This document shows positions 8,403 to 17,063 of a DNA stretch of 64,000 nucleotides, piece after piece; within the stretch, counting starts at the first letter, position 1, and the number at the start of each line of letters is the position of its first letter. Source of the DNA: Bifidobacterium breve (GTDB taxonomy: Bacteria > Actinomycetota > Acidimicrobiia > Acidimicrobiales > Acidimicrobilacustridaceae); NCBI GenBank assembly GCA_945860545.1, contig CAMAQM010000006.1, forward strand, positions 1 through 64,000. Direction: 5' to 3'. The translations under genes and the position numbers were made by a program. A model generated the notes under the pieces. That model ran no database searches. It was not told the DNA's origin and was given only the letters and a program-made list of their open reading frames with translations.

Positions 8403-9563
8403 ATGGCACACGACACATCACCGCTGAGCGCACTGGACGACTATCCGCTGCACCAGGTGGCCCAACCCATGCGGCACGTCGGGACCAGCGACCGCAACTT
8501 CTACGACCGCTACTACTTCAACGGGTTCTCCCACGACGGGTCGGCCATGTTCATCATGGGTCTGGGGGTGTACCCCAACCTCGGGGTGATGGACTCGTTC
8601 CTCGTCGTGCTCGTCGACGGCCAGCACCGGGTGGTGCGTTCGTCACGGGAACTCGACGGTGCCGACCGTCTCGCCCCATCGGTGGGACCCCTGTCCGTCG
8701 AGGTGATCGAACCGTTGCGACGTCTGCGGGTGCGGTGTGCCCCCAACGAGTGGGGGGTGGACCTCGACGCCACATGGACCGGGTCCATTCCGGCCCACCC
8801 CGAACCCGCCCACCAGATGCGCGAGTACGGCCGCGCCATCTTCGACACCTATCGCATGGCCCAAACAGGCGGGTGGGACGGCACGCTGACCACTCCGGAA
8901 GGCACGTTCAACCTGACCGACGCCACGTGGTGGGGGACCCGGGACCGTTCGTGGGGGGTGCGCCCCGTCGGGGAGGCGGAACCTCCCGGCATCAGGGCCC
9001 AGGACCCGCCGTCATGGTTCTGGATCTACGCCCCGATCCGGTTCGCCGACCACTCGATCATCCTCATCATGCAGGAGACCGCCGACGGGACGAGGATCCT
9101 TGAAGAAGCGGTGCGCATCGACGCCGACGGCACCACCCGTCACCTGGGCCGTCCCGACCACGACCTTACGTTCGCCCCCGGGACACGTCGGGCGACGGGA
9201 GGCACCTTGACGACGTCGGGTGACCCGCTTGAGGGAACCGCCGGGGTGGAGATCACCGCCGAGGCGCTCATCCCGCTCTACGTGGGGATCGGTACCGGGT
9301 ACGGCTTCGACGCCGATTGGCGTCACGGCATGTGGCACGGGCCTCAGGTCACCCAGGGCGTCCACATCGACACCACCACCCCCGACGGGGCGGCGCGACT
9401 TATGGGCATCGTCGACAGCGGTGCCCGCTTCACCTACCACGACGGGAACCGGGACCAGGTGGGCTACGGCCTGTTTGAAACCATGGTCATCGGGCCCCAC
9501 GACCGCTACGGCTTCGCCGACCTGCTCGACGGCTGGGGCGACGCCACCACGGAGGCATCATGA
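8403..9563 (+). CDS. conserved protein, possible lipocalin-like (CrtC/AttH) fold
   Basis: 386 aa, no catalytic motif that I can name. The sequence is rich in short beta segments with conserved-looking aromatic turns (FYDRYYFNGFS, TWWGTRDRSWGVRP, WFWIYAPIRF, GYGFDADWRHGMWHG). This looks like a two-lobed beta-barrel such as the hydroxyneurosporene-synthase/AttH group, which binds apolar ligands; that assignment is tentative. The ATG at 8403 is chosen because the upstream extension in frame runs through the previous gene's end and lacks family character. The stop overlaps the next gene (ATGA at 9560-9563), tying it to the acyl-CoA ligase. It may bind or isomerise a hydrophobic intermediate. Confidence 0.7.
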   Translation: MAHDTSPLSALDDYPLHQVAQPMRHVGTSDRNFYDRYYFNGFSHDGSAMFIMGLGVYPNLGVMDSFLVVLVDGQHRVVRSSRELDGADRLAPSVGPLSVEVIEPLRRLRVRCAPNEWGVDLDATWTGSIPAHPEPAHQMREYGRAIFDTYRMAQTGGWDGTLTTPEGTFNLTDATWWGTRDRSWGVRPVGEAEPPGIRAQDPPSWFWIYAPIRFADHSIILIMQETADGTRILEEAVRIDADGTTRHLGRPDHDLTFAPGTRRATGGTLTTSGDPLEGTAGVEITAEALIPLYVGIGTGYGFDADWRHGMWHGPQVTQGVHIDTTTPDGAARLMGIVDSGARFTYHDGNRDQVGYGLFETMVIGPHDRYGFADLLDGWGDATTEAS

Positions 9564-11143
9564 CCACCCGCACGTTCCAGCTCGCCGACGTCATCGAACT
9601 GATGGCGGACACGGTTCCCGACCGTGAGGCGCTCGTGACCGACACGCAATCGATCACCTACGCCGAACTCGACGAGCGCACCACCCGTCTCGCCAACCAC
9701 CTCGCATCACTCGGTGTGGGCCGAGGAGACCGCGTCGGCATCCACGCCATGAACTGTCCCGAATGGGTGGAGGCGTTCTACGGCGCCATGAAGATCGGGG
9801 CGGTGCCGGTCAACGTGAACTTCCGGTACGTGGCTGAGGAGTTGCGCTACCTCTACGCCGACGCCGGGTGTGTGGCCACCGTGGTCGCCCCCGAGTACGA
9901 GGCGGTGCTCGACGAGATCGCCGGGGGCCTGCCGGATCTCGCCCATCGCATCGTGCTCGGCGAGCCGTACGAACAGGCGTTGGCTGCAGCCTCGCCCGAG
10001 CGGGCCTTCGACCCGCGTTCACCCGACGACCTGTACCTCATCTACACCGGTGGCACCACGGGGATGCCCAAGGGGGTCATGTGGCGTCACGAGGACCTGA
10101 TCTTTGGTGCCATGAACGCGTCGCGACTCAAGATGCCCGCCGACAGCCCCGAACAGTTCGCCCGTGAGGCAGCCGCCAACCCCGGTGCGCTTCGGCTGAT
10201 GGCGCTCGGGCCGATGATGCACGGCGGTGGGCAGTGGGTGATGGGAAACGCCCACGTGGCTGGCGGCACCCTGGTGCTCTACTGCGGTCGACGCTTCGAT
10301 CCTGAAGCGGTGTGGGACCTTGTGGAGGCCGCCGGGGTGCATTCGGTGGGCACCATCGGGGACGCCATGGCCCGCCCGCTCGCTGAAGCGTTGGCGAATC
10401 CCAGCCGTGAGCGCGACCTGTCGTCGATGATCAGCATCGGCAACGGTGGGGCGCCGCTCACCGCCAAGGTCCGTGAACAGCTCCGGGCGGTGCTGCCGCC
10501 CAACGTCATCATTCTCGACAGTTACGGGGCGTCGGAGACCGGTGCGGCCACCGCCCGCTACGACACCGGCGAGGGGCACTCGGCCCCGCGGTTCGACGCC
10601 AACCCCGAGACGAGCGTGCTCGACCCCGAGGGTCGGGTGTGCGCCGTTGGCGAGGTCGGCATGCTGGCCCGCCGCGGGAACATCCCGCTCGGCTACTGGA
10701 ACGATCCGGTCAAGACGGCGGCGACGTTCACCGAGGTGGACGGGGTCCGTTGGGTCATCCCCGGTGACTACGCCCGCTTCGAGGACGACGGATCGATTTC
10801 CCTGTTGGGGCGTGGTTCGGTGTCGATCAACACCGGCGGGGAGAAGGTCTACCCCGAGGAGGTGGAGGCCGCCCTCATGCATCACCCGGCCGTGTTCGAC
10901 GCCGTCGTGGTCGGCACCCCGTCGGAGCGCTGGGGGGAACAGGTCACCGCTCTGGTGCAGTTGCGCCAGGGTCACGAGGCCGACGTCGAGAACATCCGTG
11001 ACGAATGCCGGAGCCATGTCGCCGACTACAAGGTCCCCAAGGACATCCTCGTCGTCGACGCCGTGACCCGCACGCCGGTGGGCAAAGCCGATTACGTCTG
11101 GGCCAAGCGCACCGCTGCGGAGTTGCTCAACCTCGACGTCTGA
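9560..11143 (+). CDS. acyl-CoA synthetase, FadD19-like paralogue
   Basis: 527 aa AMP-forming ligase. The ATP-binding loop is YTGGTTGMPKG (162-172). The adenylate-forming hinge region is LLGRGSVSINTGGEKVYPEEVE, and the C-terminal domain carries the lysine loop DYKVPKDI and TPVGKADYVWAK. It converts a carboxylic acid, ATP and CoA to the acyl-CoA. It shares long motifs with the ligase at 25030 (GGTTGMPKGV.WRHED, GRGSVSINTGGEK), so the two are paralogues in one island. It overlaps the upstream gene by ATGA and is the last gene of the 6228-11143 run. Its end overlaps the convergent DUF2889 gene by 17 bases. The likely substrate is a steroid side-chain acid different in length from that of the other copy. 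Confidence 0.9.
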   Translation: MTTRTFQLADVIELMADTVPDREALVTDTQSITYAELDERTTRLANHLASLGVGRGDRVGIHAMNCPEWVEAFYGAMKIGAVPVNVNFRYVAEELRYLYADAGCVATVVAPEYEAVLDEIAGGLPDLAHRIVLGEPYEQALAAASPERAFDPRSPDDLYLIYTGGTTGMPKGVMWRHEDLIFGAMNASRLKMPADSPEQFAREAAANPGALRLMALGPMMHGGGQWVMGNAHVAGGTLVLYCGRRFDPEAVWDLVEAAGVHSVGTIGDAMARPLAEALANPSRERDLSSMISIGNGGAPLTAKVREQLRAVLPPNVIILDSYGASETGAATARYDTGEGHSAPRFDANPETSVLDPEGRVCAVGEVGMLARRGNIPLGYWNDPVKTAATFTEVDGVRWVIPGDYARFEDDGSISLLGRGSVSINTGGEKVYPEEVEAALMHHPAVFDAVVVGTPSERWGEQVTALVQLRQGHEADVENIRDECRSHVADYKVPKDILVVDAVTRTPVGKADYVWAKRTAAELLNLDV

Positions 11144-11783
11144 ACCACTCCGAGGGGTCCCGGTCGAGTTCACGAAGGCGTCGCGACACCTGCACCGGCA
11201 TCTCGATGTCCTCGCCTCTGCGGATCTTGCCCACGAACGCTGACTCTTCGTCCCACACGTGGCAGGTGTTGAGGTTCGGGGCGATCATCATCTCGCGTAT
11301 CTCTGCGGTGATCTCGCCGCGGGGCGGGTCACCGAGTTCGCGGGACTTGGCTACACGCATCGACCAGTTGCACTGAATGGCCACCGGTGCCATGGCGGCG
11401 AGCAGCGCGGTGATGTGCGTGCACCCGCGAGGCCCACCGAAGAGTTCACGGACCCGGTTGTTGAAGCCCCGGGCGATGGAGATGCCGACGAGTCGGTCGT
11501 AGGCGGGGGCGATGTCGGGACACATGGATTGGGGGTGGACCTCAAAGACCGCCTTGGCGTCGGTGATCTCAAGACTCGGCCACGCCACGGTGATGTCCAC
11601 CACCATGTGGTGGATGGGGAGGGGTTCGGGGTCGTCGTCGATGTAGAGGCCCGGCGGCTTGGTGTCGCGCACCGCCCCTCGCAACAGGATCGTGCCGTCG
11701 TCGATCTTGAACGCCCGCACCTGGTAGTCCCGCGTGTGCAGCGGAACGAGGTCAGGGTCGGCGGGCAGGAGGTCGTCGTCCAT
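11127..11783 (-). CDS. DUF2889 family protein
   Basis: 218 aa. The middle part fits DUF2889: PAYDRLVGISIARGF, then GCTHITALLAAMAPVAIQ. Proteins of this family are found beside beta-oxidation and steroid genes but have no assigned reaction. The start at 11783 (MDDDLLPADPDLVP) is chosen because the longer upstream frame is an out-of-frame shadow of the dehydrogenase gene, low-complexity and Arg/Pro-rich. It may be the last gene of the leftward unit that begins at 14087 (gap of 49 bases). Its 3' end overlaps the convergent ligase gene by 17 bases, so the two genes share terminal DNA. Confidence 0.8.
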   Translation of the reverse strand: MDDDLLPADPDLVPLHTRDYQVRAFKIDDGTILLRGAVRDTKPPGLYIDDDPEPLPIHHMVVDITVAWPSLEITDAKAVFEVHPQSMCPDIAPAYDRLVGISIARGFNNRVRELFGGPRGCTHITALLAAMAPVAIQCNWSMRVAKSRELGDPPRGEITAEIREMMIAPNLNTCHVWDEESAFVGKIRRGEDIEMPVQVSRRLRELDRDPSEWFRRRG

Positions 11784-11832
11784 CACAACACCGTAGGCGT
11801 CCGGTCGCCGGGTTCGATGCCGGGTCGGGCGG

Positions 11833-12882
11833 CTAGATGTCGGCGAGCAACCGGCCGAGGTGGGCGAGCGACGGTGTGCCCGAACCGAGCTGTAACTCGA
11901 GTTGCTTGTGCAACAAGAAGAACCGGTGCAGCGGATAGTCGCGGTCCACGCCGAATCCGCCGTGGAGGTGGTGGGCGGCGTGCACGACCCGCCAACCGGC
12001 CTCGGCTGCCTGGTACTTGGCGGCGAGCAGTTGCTCTTCGCACGGCAGGCCCTCGGACATGCGCCAGGCGGCCTGCCAGGCGGTGAGGCGGATCGCTTCG
12101 GTGTCGATGTAGGCGTCACCGGTGCGCTGGCTGACCGCCTGCAGTGAGGCGATGGGTTTGCCGAACTGGTGGCGTTCCACGGTGTACGACGCAGTGAGGG
12201 CCAGTGCTGCGGCGCACGCCCCCGACGTCATCACACACGCCGCCGAGATGCCTCGCCACAGCAACGCCTCGACCGCCTCGGGTCCACCGAGGGGGACGCC
12301 GGGGGCGTTGTCGAAGGTGACCCTGGCTTCGGGGACCTTGGTGGTGGTGTCGGCCCGCTCGACGGTGACGCCATCTGCGGTCGCCTCCACGAGGTAGAGC
12401 CCGTCGGCGGTGGTCACCACGAACGCACTGGCGATGGTGCCCGACGGCACGCACACCTTCACACCGCTGACCCGGTCTGCGGTGGCGGTGGCCGTCGGGG
12501 CGAACGGGTCGCCCACCGGTTCGTGCACCGCAGCGGTCACCACCGTTGTGCCATCGGTGACCGCTCGTTGCAGTTCGGGTTGGCCTTCGAGCGCCGGTCC
12601 GGCGAGAGCCATGACGGCCAGCGCCGGAACGGCGGCGGCGGTGCGGCCCACTTCTTCGAGCACCACGCAGGTCTCCAGCCAGCCGAACCCGCCGCCGCCC
12701 ACCGACTCGGGGAACGAGATCCCCACCAGTCCGGCAGTGGCGAGTGCCGCCCACAGTTCCATGTCGACGCCGTCGTCACTGGCGGTGACGGCTTTGGCCC
12801 GCTCTGGGGTGGTGGCATCACCTGCGATGCGCGCCGCCAGTTCGCGGAGGTCGGTTTGTTCAGGGGTGAATGAGAAATCCAT
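11833..12882 (-). CDS. acyl-CoA dehydrogenase, smaller subunit (FadE29-like)
   Basis: 349 aa, shorter than the 380-400 aa usual for the family. It begins MDFSFTPEQTDLRELA and keeps the N-terminal helical domain and the C-terminal RHQFGKPIASLQAVS and HLHGGFGVDRDYPLHRFF. The middle beta domain is reduced and lacks a normal xEPxAGSD segment (it reads VHEPVGDPFAPTATA). It starts inside the stop of the next gene upstream (TGATG, one-base overlap). Unequal pairs of this kind in steroid catabolism (FadE28/FadE29, also called ChsE1/ChsE2) form alpha2-beta2 enzymes that oxidise the three-carbon side-chain CoA. I infer the same here. Confidence 0.85.
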   Translation of the reverse strand: MDFSFTPEQTDLRELAARIAGDATTPERAKAVTASDDGVDMELWAALATAGLVGISFPESVGGGGFGWLETCVVLEEVGRTAAAVPALAVMALAGPALEGQPELQRAVTDGTTVVTAAVHEPVGDPFAPTATATADRVSGVKVCVPSGTIASAFVVTTADGLYLVEATADGVTVERADTTTKVPEARVTFDNAPGVPLGGPEAVEALLWRGISAACVMTSGACAAALALTASYTVERHQFGKPIASLQAVSQRTGDAYIDTEAIRLTAWQAAWRMSEGLPCEEQLLAAKYQAAEAGWRVVHAAHHLHGGFGVDRDYPLHRFFLLHKQLELQLGSGTPSLAHLGRLLADI

Positions 12883-14087
12883 CAGCGGGCCGCCCGTGGG
12901 AATCCGAGGGAGAACATGGTGATCAGGTCGCGTTGCAATTCGTTGGTGCCGCCACCGAAGGTGAGGATGAGCATGCCCCGGTAGAGCATCTCGAGCCGGG
13001 AGGCCAGCACTGCGCCGGGTGTTCCCTCCTCGAGGTACGCAACGGGACCGAGGATCTCCATAAGCAGGCGGAACGCCTCGAGGTAGTACTCGGTGCCGAA
13101 CACCTTGATGGCTGAGCAGTGACCCACGTCGAGGACGCCTTGGGTGGCCTCCCATGACACCTGCCAGTTCATGAGGCGCAGAACTTCAAGGTCACTGAAC
13201 ACCCTGGCCAGGTTCAGCTGCACCCAGTCCTGGTCGATGATGCGGCGACCGTCGGGTAGACGGGTGTCGGCTGCCCACTGGCGGATGTCGGTGAACGCCC
13301 GCTCCACCACGCCCGTCGAGCACAGCGTCACCCGCTCGTGGTTCAACTGGTTGGTGATCAGCGTCCACCCGTTGTTCTCGCCACCCACACAGTTGGCCAC
13401 CGGGACGCGGACGCTGTCGAAGTAGACGGCGTTGATGTCGTGCTCACCAATGAGGTGCAGCGGGGACACCGTGATTCCCGGTGAATCCATGGGAACGATC
13501 AGGATGGAGATGCCCTTGTGCTTCTTCCACGGCTCGCCGGCAGCTTCCGCCTCGGCCTCGGTCGGCCCGGTGCGCACCGCCAGCCAGCAGTAGTCGGCGT
13601 CGCTCGACAGCGACGTCCACATCTTCTGACCGGTCACCACGTACTCGTCGCCGTCACGCACCGCCCGGGTGGCCAGCGCGGCGAGGTCGCTGCCGGCCTG
13701 GGGTTCGCTATAGCCGATGCAGAAGTGGATGTCGCCGGCGAGGATGCGGGGCAGGAACTCGGCGCGCTGGTCGTCGTTGCCGAAATTCATGATGGTGGGG
13801 CCCACCGTGTTGATGGTCAGCATCGGCACCGGGGCACCGGCGCGCATCGATTCGTCGAAGAAGATGAACTGCTCGATGGCGCTCAGACCCTTGCCGCCGT
13901 ACTGGGTGGGCCACCCCACCCCGGCCCAGCCGTCGGCGCACATCTGCTTCCACACGCCCCGCATGACCGGCCCGACACCGTGGGCGTCGGCGAGGTCGGC
14001 GCGGGTCCGGGCGTCGAGCAGTTGTTCGTAATAGGTGCGCAACTCGGTGCGCATGGCCTGCTGCTCGGTGGTGTAGCCGAGTTCCAT
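12882..14087 (-). CDS. acyl-CoA dehydrogenase, larger subunit (FadE28-like)
   Basis: 401 aa with full family landmarks: MELGYTTEQQAMRTELRTYY, WPTQYGGKGLSAIEQFIFFDE, GYSEPQAGSDLAALATRAV, MWTSLSSDADYCWLAVRTG, and a C-terminal TFGGGTNELQRDLI. Starts at the ATG at 14087 behind CCAGGGGGATCAGG. Translationally coupled to the smaller subunit, so a heterotetramer is likely. The operator at 14113-14131 lies directly upstream and is shared with the F420-type gene at 14174. The role, dehydrogenation of a steroid side-chain CoA ester, is inferred from pairing and neighbourhood. Confidence 0.88.
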   Translation of the reverse strand: MELGYTTEQQAMRTELRTYYEQLLDARTRADLADAHGVGPVMRGVWKQMCADGWAGVGWPTQYGGKGLSAIEQFIFFDESMRAGAPVPMLTINTVGPTIMNFGNDDQRAEFLPRILAGDIHFCIGYSEPQAGSDLAALATRAVRDGDEYVVTGQKMWTSLSSDADYCWLAVRTGPTEAEAEAAGEPWKKHKGISILIVPMDSPGITVSPLHLIGEHDINAVYFDSVRVPVANCVGGENNGWTLITNQLNHERVTLCSTGVVERAFTDIRQWAADTRLPDGRRIIDQDWVQLNLARVFSDLEVLRLMNWQVSWEATQGVLDVGHCSAIKVFGTEYYLEAFRLLMEILGPVAYLEEGTPGAVLASRLEMLYRGMLILTFGGGTNELQRDLITMFSLGFPRAAR

Positions 14088-14112
14088 CCTGATCCCCCTG
14101 GCATCGTCCCGT

Positions 14113-14131
14113 TTCTGACGGAGCGTCAGAA
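14113..14131. promoter_or_regulatory. island operator, copy 3
   Basis: TTCTGACG-GAG-CGTCAGAA, a perfect 8+3+8 inverted repeat. A TAGGGT box (14160-14165) lies 28 nt downstream and 8 nt before the ATG at 14174, which fits a leaderless rightward message. The site also lies 25 nt upstream of the leftward start at 14087. Confidence 0.75.
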
Positions 14132-14173
14132 CCCTAGCGCGGCGTCCGGGGCCGGCGGTTAGGGTGACGGCCC

Positions 14174-15211
14174 ATGGGGGATCTGAAACTGGGTTGGCAC
14201 ATCGGGTACTGGGGTCGGTCCATGCCGGTGGGGGTCGAGGACACCATCGTGGAGGTCGAACAACTCGGGTTCGACTCGGCGTGGACCGCCGAATCGTGGG
14301 GGTCGGATGTGATCTCCCCGCTGGCGTGGTGGGGGTCGCGCACCACCAAGCTGCGGCTCGGGACCAACGTCATGCAGCTCTCGGCCCGCACCCCTGCCGC
14401 CGCAGCGATGGCAGCGGTCACCATGGACCACCTCTCAGGTGGCCGGTTCTGCCTCGGCCTCGGGGTCAGCGGCCCCCAGGTGGTGGAGGGTTGGTACGGG
14501 CAACGGTTCAACCGGCCGCTGGCCCGCACCCGGGAGTACATCGACATCATCCGGCGAATCCTCGAGCGCAACGAGCGCATCACCAACGACGGTCCCGAGT
14601 ACCCGATTCCTGCGGTGGGGGGTACGGGTCTTGGCAAGGCGCTCAACATCATGACCCACCCGGTGCGCGCCGACCTTCCGATCTTCATGGGGGCCGAAGG
14701 CCCCAAGAACGTGGCGTTGGCCGCTGAGATCGCCGACGGCTGGTTCCCGATCTTCTACGCACCCCGGCACGAGGAGCTCTACGCCCCGCACCTCGCCGAG
14801 GGGTTCGCCCGACCCACGGCCCGTCGCACCCCCGACGACTTCGAGGTGTTGGCCATGGTCAACGTGGTGGTCAACGACGACCTCGCCGCCGCCTATGACG
14901 CCATGCGCCCCATCCTCGCCCTGTACGTCGGAGGCATGGGGGCCAAGGAGGCGAACTTCCACGCCGACGTGTTCCGCCGCCTCGGTTACGGCGAGGCCGT
15001 CGACAAGATTCAGGACCTCTACCTCGCCGGCCACCAGACTGACGCCGTGGCAGCGGTACCTGACGCCATGGTTGACGAGATCTGCCTGGTCGGCCCGGCG
15101 GCCAAGATCCGCGACGACCTCGAAGCGTGGCGGGAGAGTCGGGTCACCACGATGCTCGTCGGTGGCCCGCCCGCCACGTTGCGACAGGTCGCCGAACTGG
15201 TGCTCGGCTGA
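14174..15211 (+). CDS. LLM-class F420-dependent oxidoreductase, Rv3520c-like
   Basis: 345 aa luciferase-like barrel. Motifs: GWHIGYWGRSMP, DSAWTAESWGSD, KLRLGTNVMQLSARTP, TMDHLSGGRFCLGLGVSGPQVVEGWYG, and LPIFMGAEGPKNVALAAEIADGWFP. In M. tuberculosis a gene of this class, Rv3520c, lies beside a DUF35 gene and ltp4/ltp3. Here the corresponding genes lie at 20889-24098, with the importer operon inserted between them. The TAGGGT box 8 nt upstream suggests a leaderless ATG start. Cofactor F420 and a steroid substrate are family-based and context-based inferences. Confidence 0.85.
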   Translation: MGDLKLGWHIGYWGRSMPVGVEDTIVEVEQLGFDSAWTAESWGSDVISPLAWWGSRTTKLRLGTNVMQLSARTPAAAAMAAVTMDHLSGGRFCLGLGVSGPQVVEGWYGQRFNRPLARTREYIDIIRRILERNERITNDGPEYPIPAVGGTGLGKALNIMTHPVRADLPIFMGAEGPKNVALAAEIADGWFPIFYAPRHEELYAPHLAEGFARPTARRTPDDFEVLAMVNVVVNDDLAAAYDAMRPILALYVGGMGAKEANFHADVFRRLGYGEAVDKIQDLYLAGHQTDAVAAVPDAMVDEICLVGPAAKIRDDLEAWRESRVTTMLVGGPPATLRQVAELVLG

Positions 15212-15238
15212 ACGTCTGCCACGCCAGGTCGGCGGCGC

Positions 15239-15607
15239 TCAGTCCTTGTCGGTGGAGCGCAGGGACTCGATGGCGGCGATCAACCGGTCGGTCTCGGTGC
15301 GTTGTTCGTGGACGATGCGCACCAGCCAGAAGCGGAGCATCCGTCCGACCGAGTAGCGGATGAACAGGGCCGCTCCGGCGATCAACAGCGCCAACCCGAT
15401 GTAGCTGCCGGTGGCGATCGCCGCCGTCTGGTCGGCGGGGACCGCACTGCCCGACGCCGAGATGCCACCGGCGATGGTCAGCACGATCCCGGCGACGAGC
15501 GCCACCGTGCCAACGGCCAGCAACAGTCGTTCCCGGTCACCCCGGCCGGCCCGCAACTGCAACTGACCCACCTCGGTGGTGAATTCGTTGATGCGTTCGT
15601 CGTTCAT
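15239..15607 (-). CDS. small membrane protein with two TM segments
   Basis: 122 aa, no family that I recognise. Two hydrophobic stretches are visible, LLLAVGTVALVAGIVLTIAG (about 27-46) and YIGLALLIAGAALFI (about 69-83), with a charged N-terminus and a C-terminal helix of heptad character (HEQRTETDRLIAAIESLRS). The start overlaps the LivF stop (ATGA, 15604-15607), so it is the last gene of the importer operon. It could stabilise or localise the transporter, but nothing in the sequence proves this. Confidence 0.7.
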   Translation of the reverse strand: MNDERINEFTTEVGQLQLRAGRGDRERLLLAVGTVALVAGIVLTIAGGISASGSAVPADQTAAIATGSYIGLALLIAGAALFIRYSVGRMLRFWLVRIVHEQRTETDRLIAAIESLRSTDKD

Positions 15608-16356
15608 GGTCCCCCCAGGTAGGTGGTGGTCAACAGATCATCGTCGAGGTCGCCCGCCGGCCCCGACCATTGCACGGTTCCATGCGCCATGACCACCGCG
15701 TGGTCGGCGACCCCAAGGACCGAGCGGGCAAACTGCTCCACGACGAGTACCGACACACCCTCAGCGGCGATGGCGGCGACCTGTTCGTAGAGCTGGCTCA
15801 CGATCTTTGGGGCAAGGCCCATGGACAGTTCATCGAGCATGAGCACAACGGGGTCGGTGCCCAGTGCCCGGGCCATGGCCAGCATCTGCTGCTCGCCACC
15901 GGACATGGTCCCGGCCAGCTGGTTGCGCCGTTCGGCGAGCCGGGGGAAGCGTGCGAAGGCCACGTCTCGGATCTCTGCGCGTGGCACTCCGGTGTAGCTG
16001 GCCATCAGCAGGTTTTCGCTCACCGTCAGGTTCGGGAACACCCCGCGACCCTCCGGGACCGTGCACACACCGGCCCGGGCCAGCTCGGTGGCGCCGACAC
16101 CCGTCACGTCCCGGCCGGCGATCTCGAGCGCTCCACCGCTTACGGGCATGAGTCCGCTGGCCACGCTGATGGTCGTGGTCTTGCCGGCACCGTTTGGTCC
16201 CAGCAGCGCCACCACCGATCCAGTGGGCACCTCGACGGTGATGCCGTGGAGCACCTCGATGGCGCCGTAGGCGGCGCGCACGTCACGCAACGCCACGATG
16301 ACCGGCACGTCGGGGTCGCCCCCAGGGGCAGGGACCGTCGTCACGAGGTCACTCAT
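15604..16356 (-). CDS. livF: branched-chain-type ABC importer ATPase (LivF-like)
   Basis: 250 aa. Walker A LLGPNGAGKTTT, signature MSGGEQQMLAMARAL, Walker B VLMLDELSMGLAP and the switch His in a VLVVEQFA context. It powers uptake with LivG on the inner membrane face. Its start overlaps the LivG stop by four bases. It belongs to the leftward operon of binding protein, fused permease, LivG, LivF and small membrane protein. Liv-type systems carry branched amino acids but also aromatic and apolar carboxylates. The place inside a steroid island and the operator in front of the operon suggest a steroid-derived acid. Confidence 0.92.
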   Translation of the reverse strand: MSDLVTTVPAPGGDPDVPVIVALRDVRAAYGAIEVLHGITVEVPTGSVVALLGPNGAGKTTTISVASGLMPVSGGALEIAGRDVTGVGATELARAGVCTVPEGRGVFPNLTVSENLLMASYTGVPRAEIRDVAFARFPRLAERRNQLAGTMSGGEQQMLAMARALGTDPVVLMLDELSMGLAPKIVSQLYEQVAAIAAEGVSVLVVEQFARSVLGVADHAVVMAHGTVQWSGPAGDLDDDLLTTTYLGGP

Positions 16357-17063
16357 GCCGCACCCAGGTAGGCCTCGATGACCAACGGGTGTGCCCGGAC
16401 CTCAGCGGGCGGCCCACTGGCGATGATCCGGCCGAGATCGAGGACCGAGACGGTGTCGCAAATCTCCATGACGAGGCTCATGTCGTGTTCGACGAGCAGC
16501 ACGGCGAGGCCTTCGGCTGCCAGGCCCCGCAACAAGACCCCCAACTGCCGGGTCTCGGCCTCGTCGAGGCCCGACGCCGGCTCGTCCAACAACAACACCT
16601 TGGGTTCGCACGCCAGAGCCCGGGCCACCTCAACCAGACGGGCCGAGCCGGTGGGGAGGCTGCCGGCCTGCTCGTCGGCGAGGTGAGCCACCCCCACCCG
16701 TTCGAGGACGGTGCGTGCCGTGTCGGCGGGGGAGGGATCCCCGGCCTGTTCGGCGGCGACCATGACGTTGTCGAGCACGCTGAGCGTCCAGAACAACTCG
16801 AGACGTTGGAACGTCCGGGCCATGCCCAGTCGGGCCCGCTTGTAGGTGGGAAGCCGGGAGACGTCGTTGCCGCTGAGGGTGACCGTTCCCGTCGAGGCGG
16901 GCTGCACCCCGGTGATGACGTTGAACAGCGTGGTCTTGCCCGCACCGTTGGGACCGATGAGCCCCGTCACCGAGCCAGCGTCAGCGCTCACGTGGGCGTC
17001 GTCGACGGCGGTGACCCCACCGAAGTGAACGGACACACCACTGACGTCAAGGGTTGCGCTCAT
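16353..17063 (-). CDS. livG: branched-chain-type ABC importer ATPase (LivG-like)
   Basis: 236 aa. Walker A GLIGPNGAGKTTLFN, a LivG-type RLGMARTFQRLELFW segment, signature LPTGSARLVEVARAL, in which the usual LSGGQ is changed to LPTGS, and Walker B VLLLDEPASGLDEAE. The ATG at 17063 overlaps the permease stop (ATGA). An upstream extension of the frame lies inside the permease gene and is a shadow. It works as a heterodimer with the adjacent LivF. The altered signature sequence is unusual but in this class does not by itself mean inactivity. Confidence 0.9.
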   Translation of the reverse strand: MSATLDVSGVSVHFGGVTAVDDAHVSADAGSVTGLIGPNGAGKTTLFNVITGVQPASTGTVTLSGNDVSRLPTYKRARLGMARTFQRLELFWTLSVLDNVMVAAEQAGDPSPADTARTVLERVGVAHLADEQAGSLPTGSARLVEVARALACEPKVLLLDEPASGLDEAETRQLGVLLRGLAAEGLAVLLVEHDMSLVMEICDTVSVLDLGRIIASGPPAEVRAHPLVIEAYLGAA

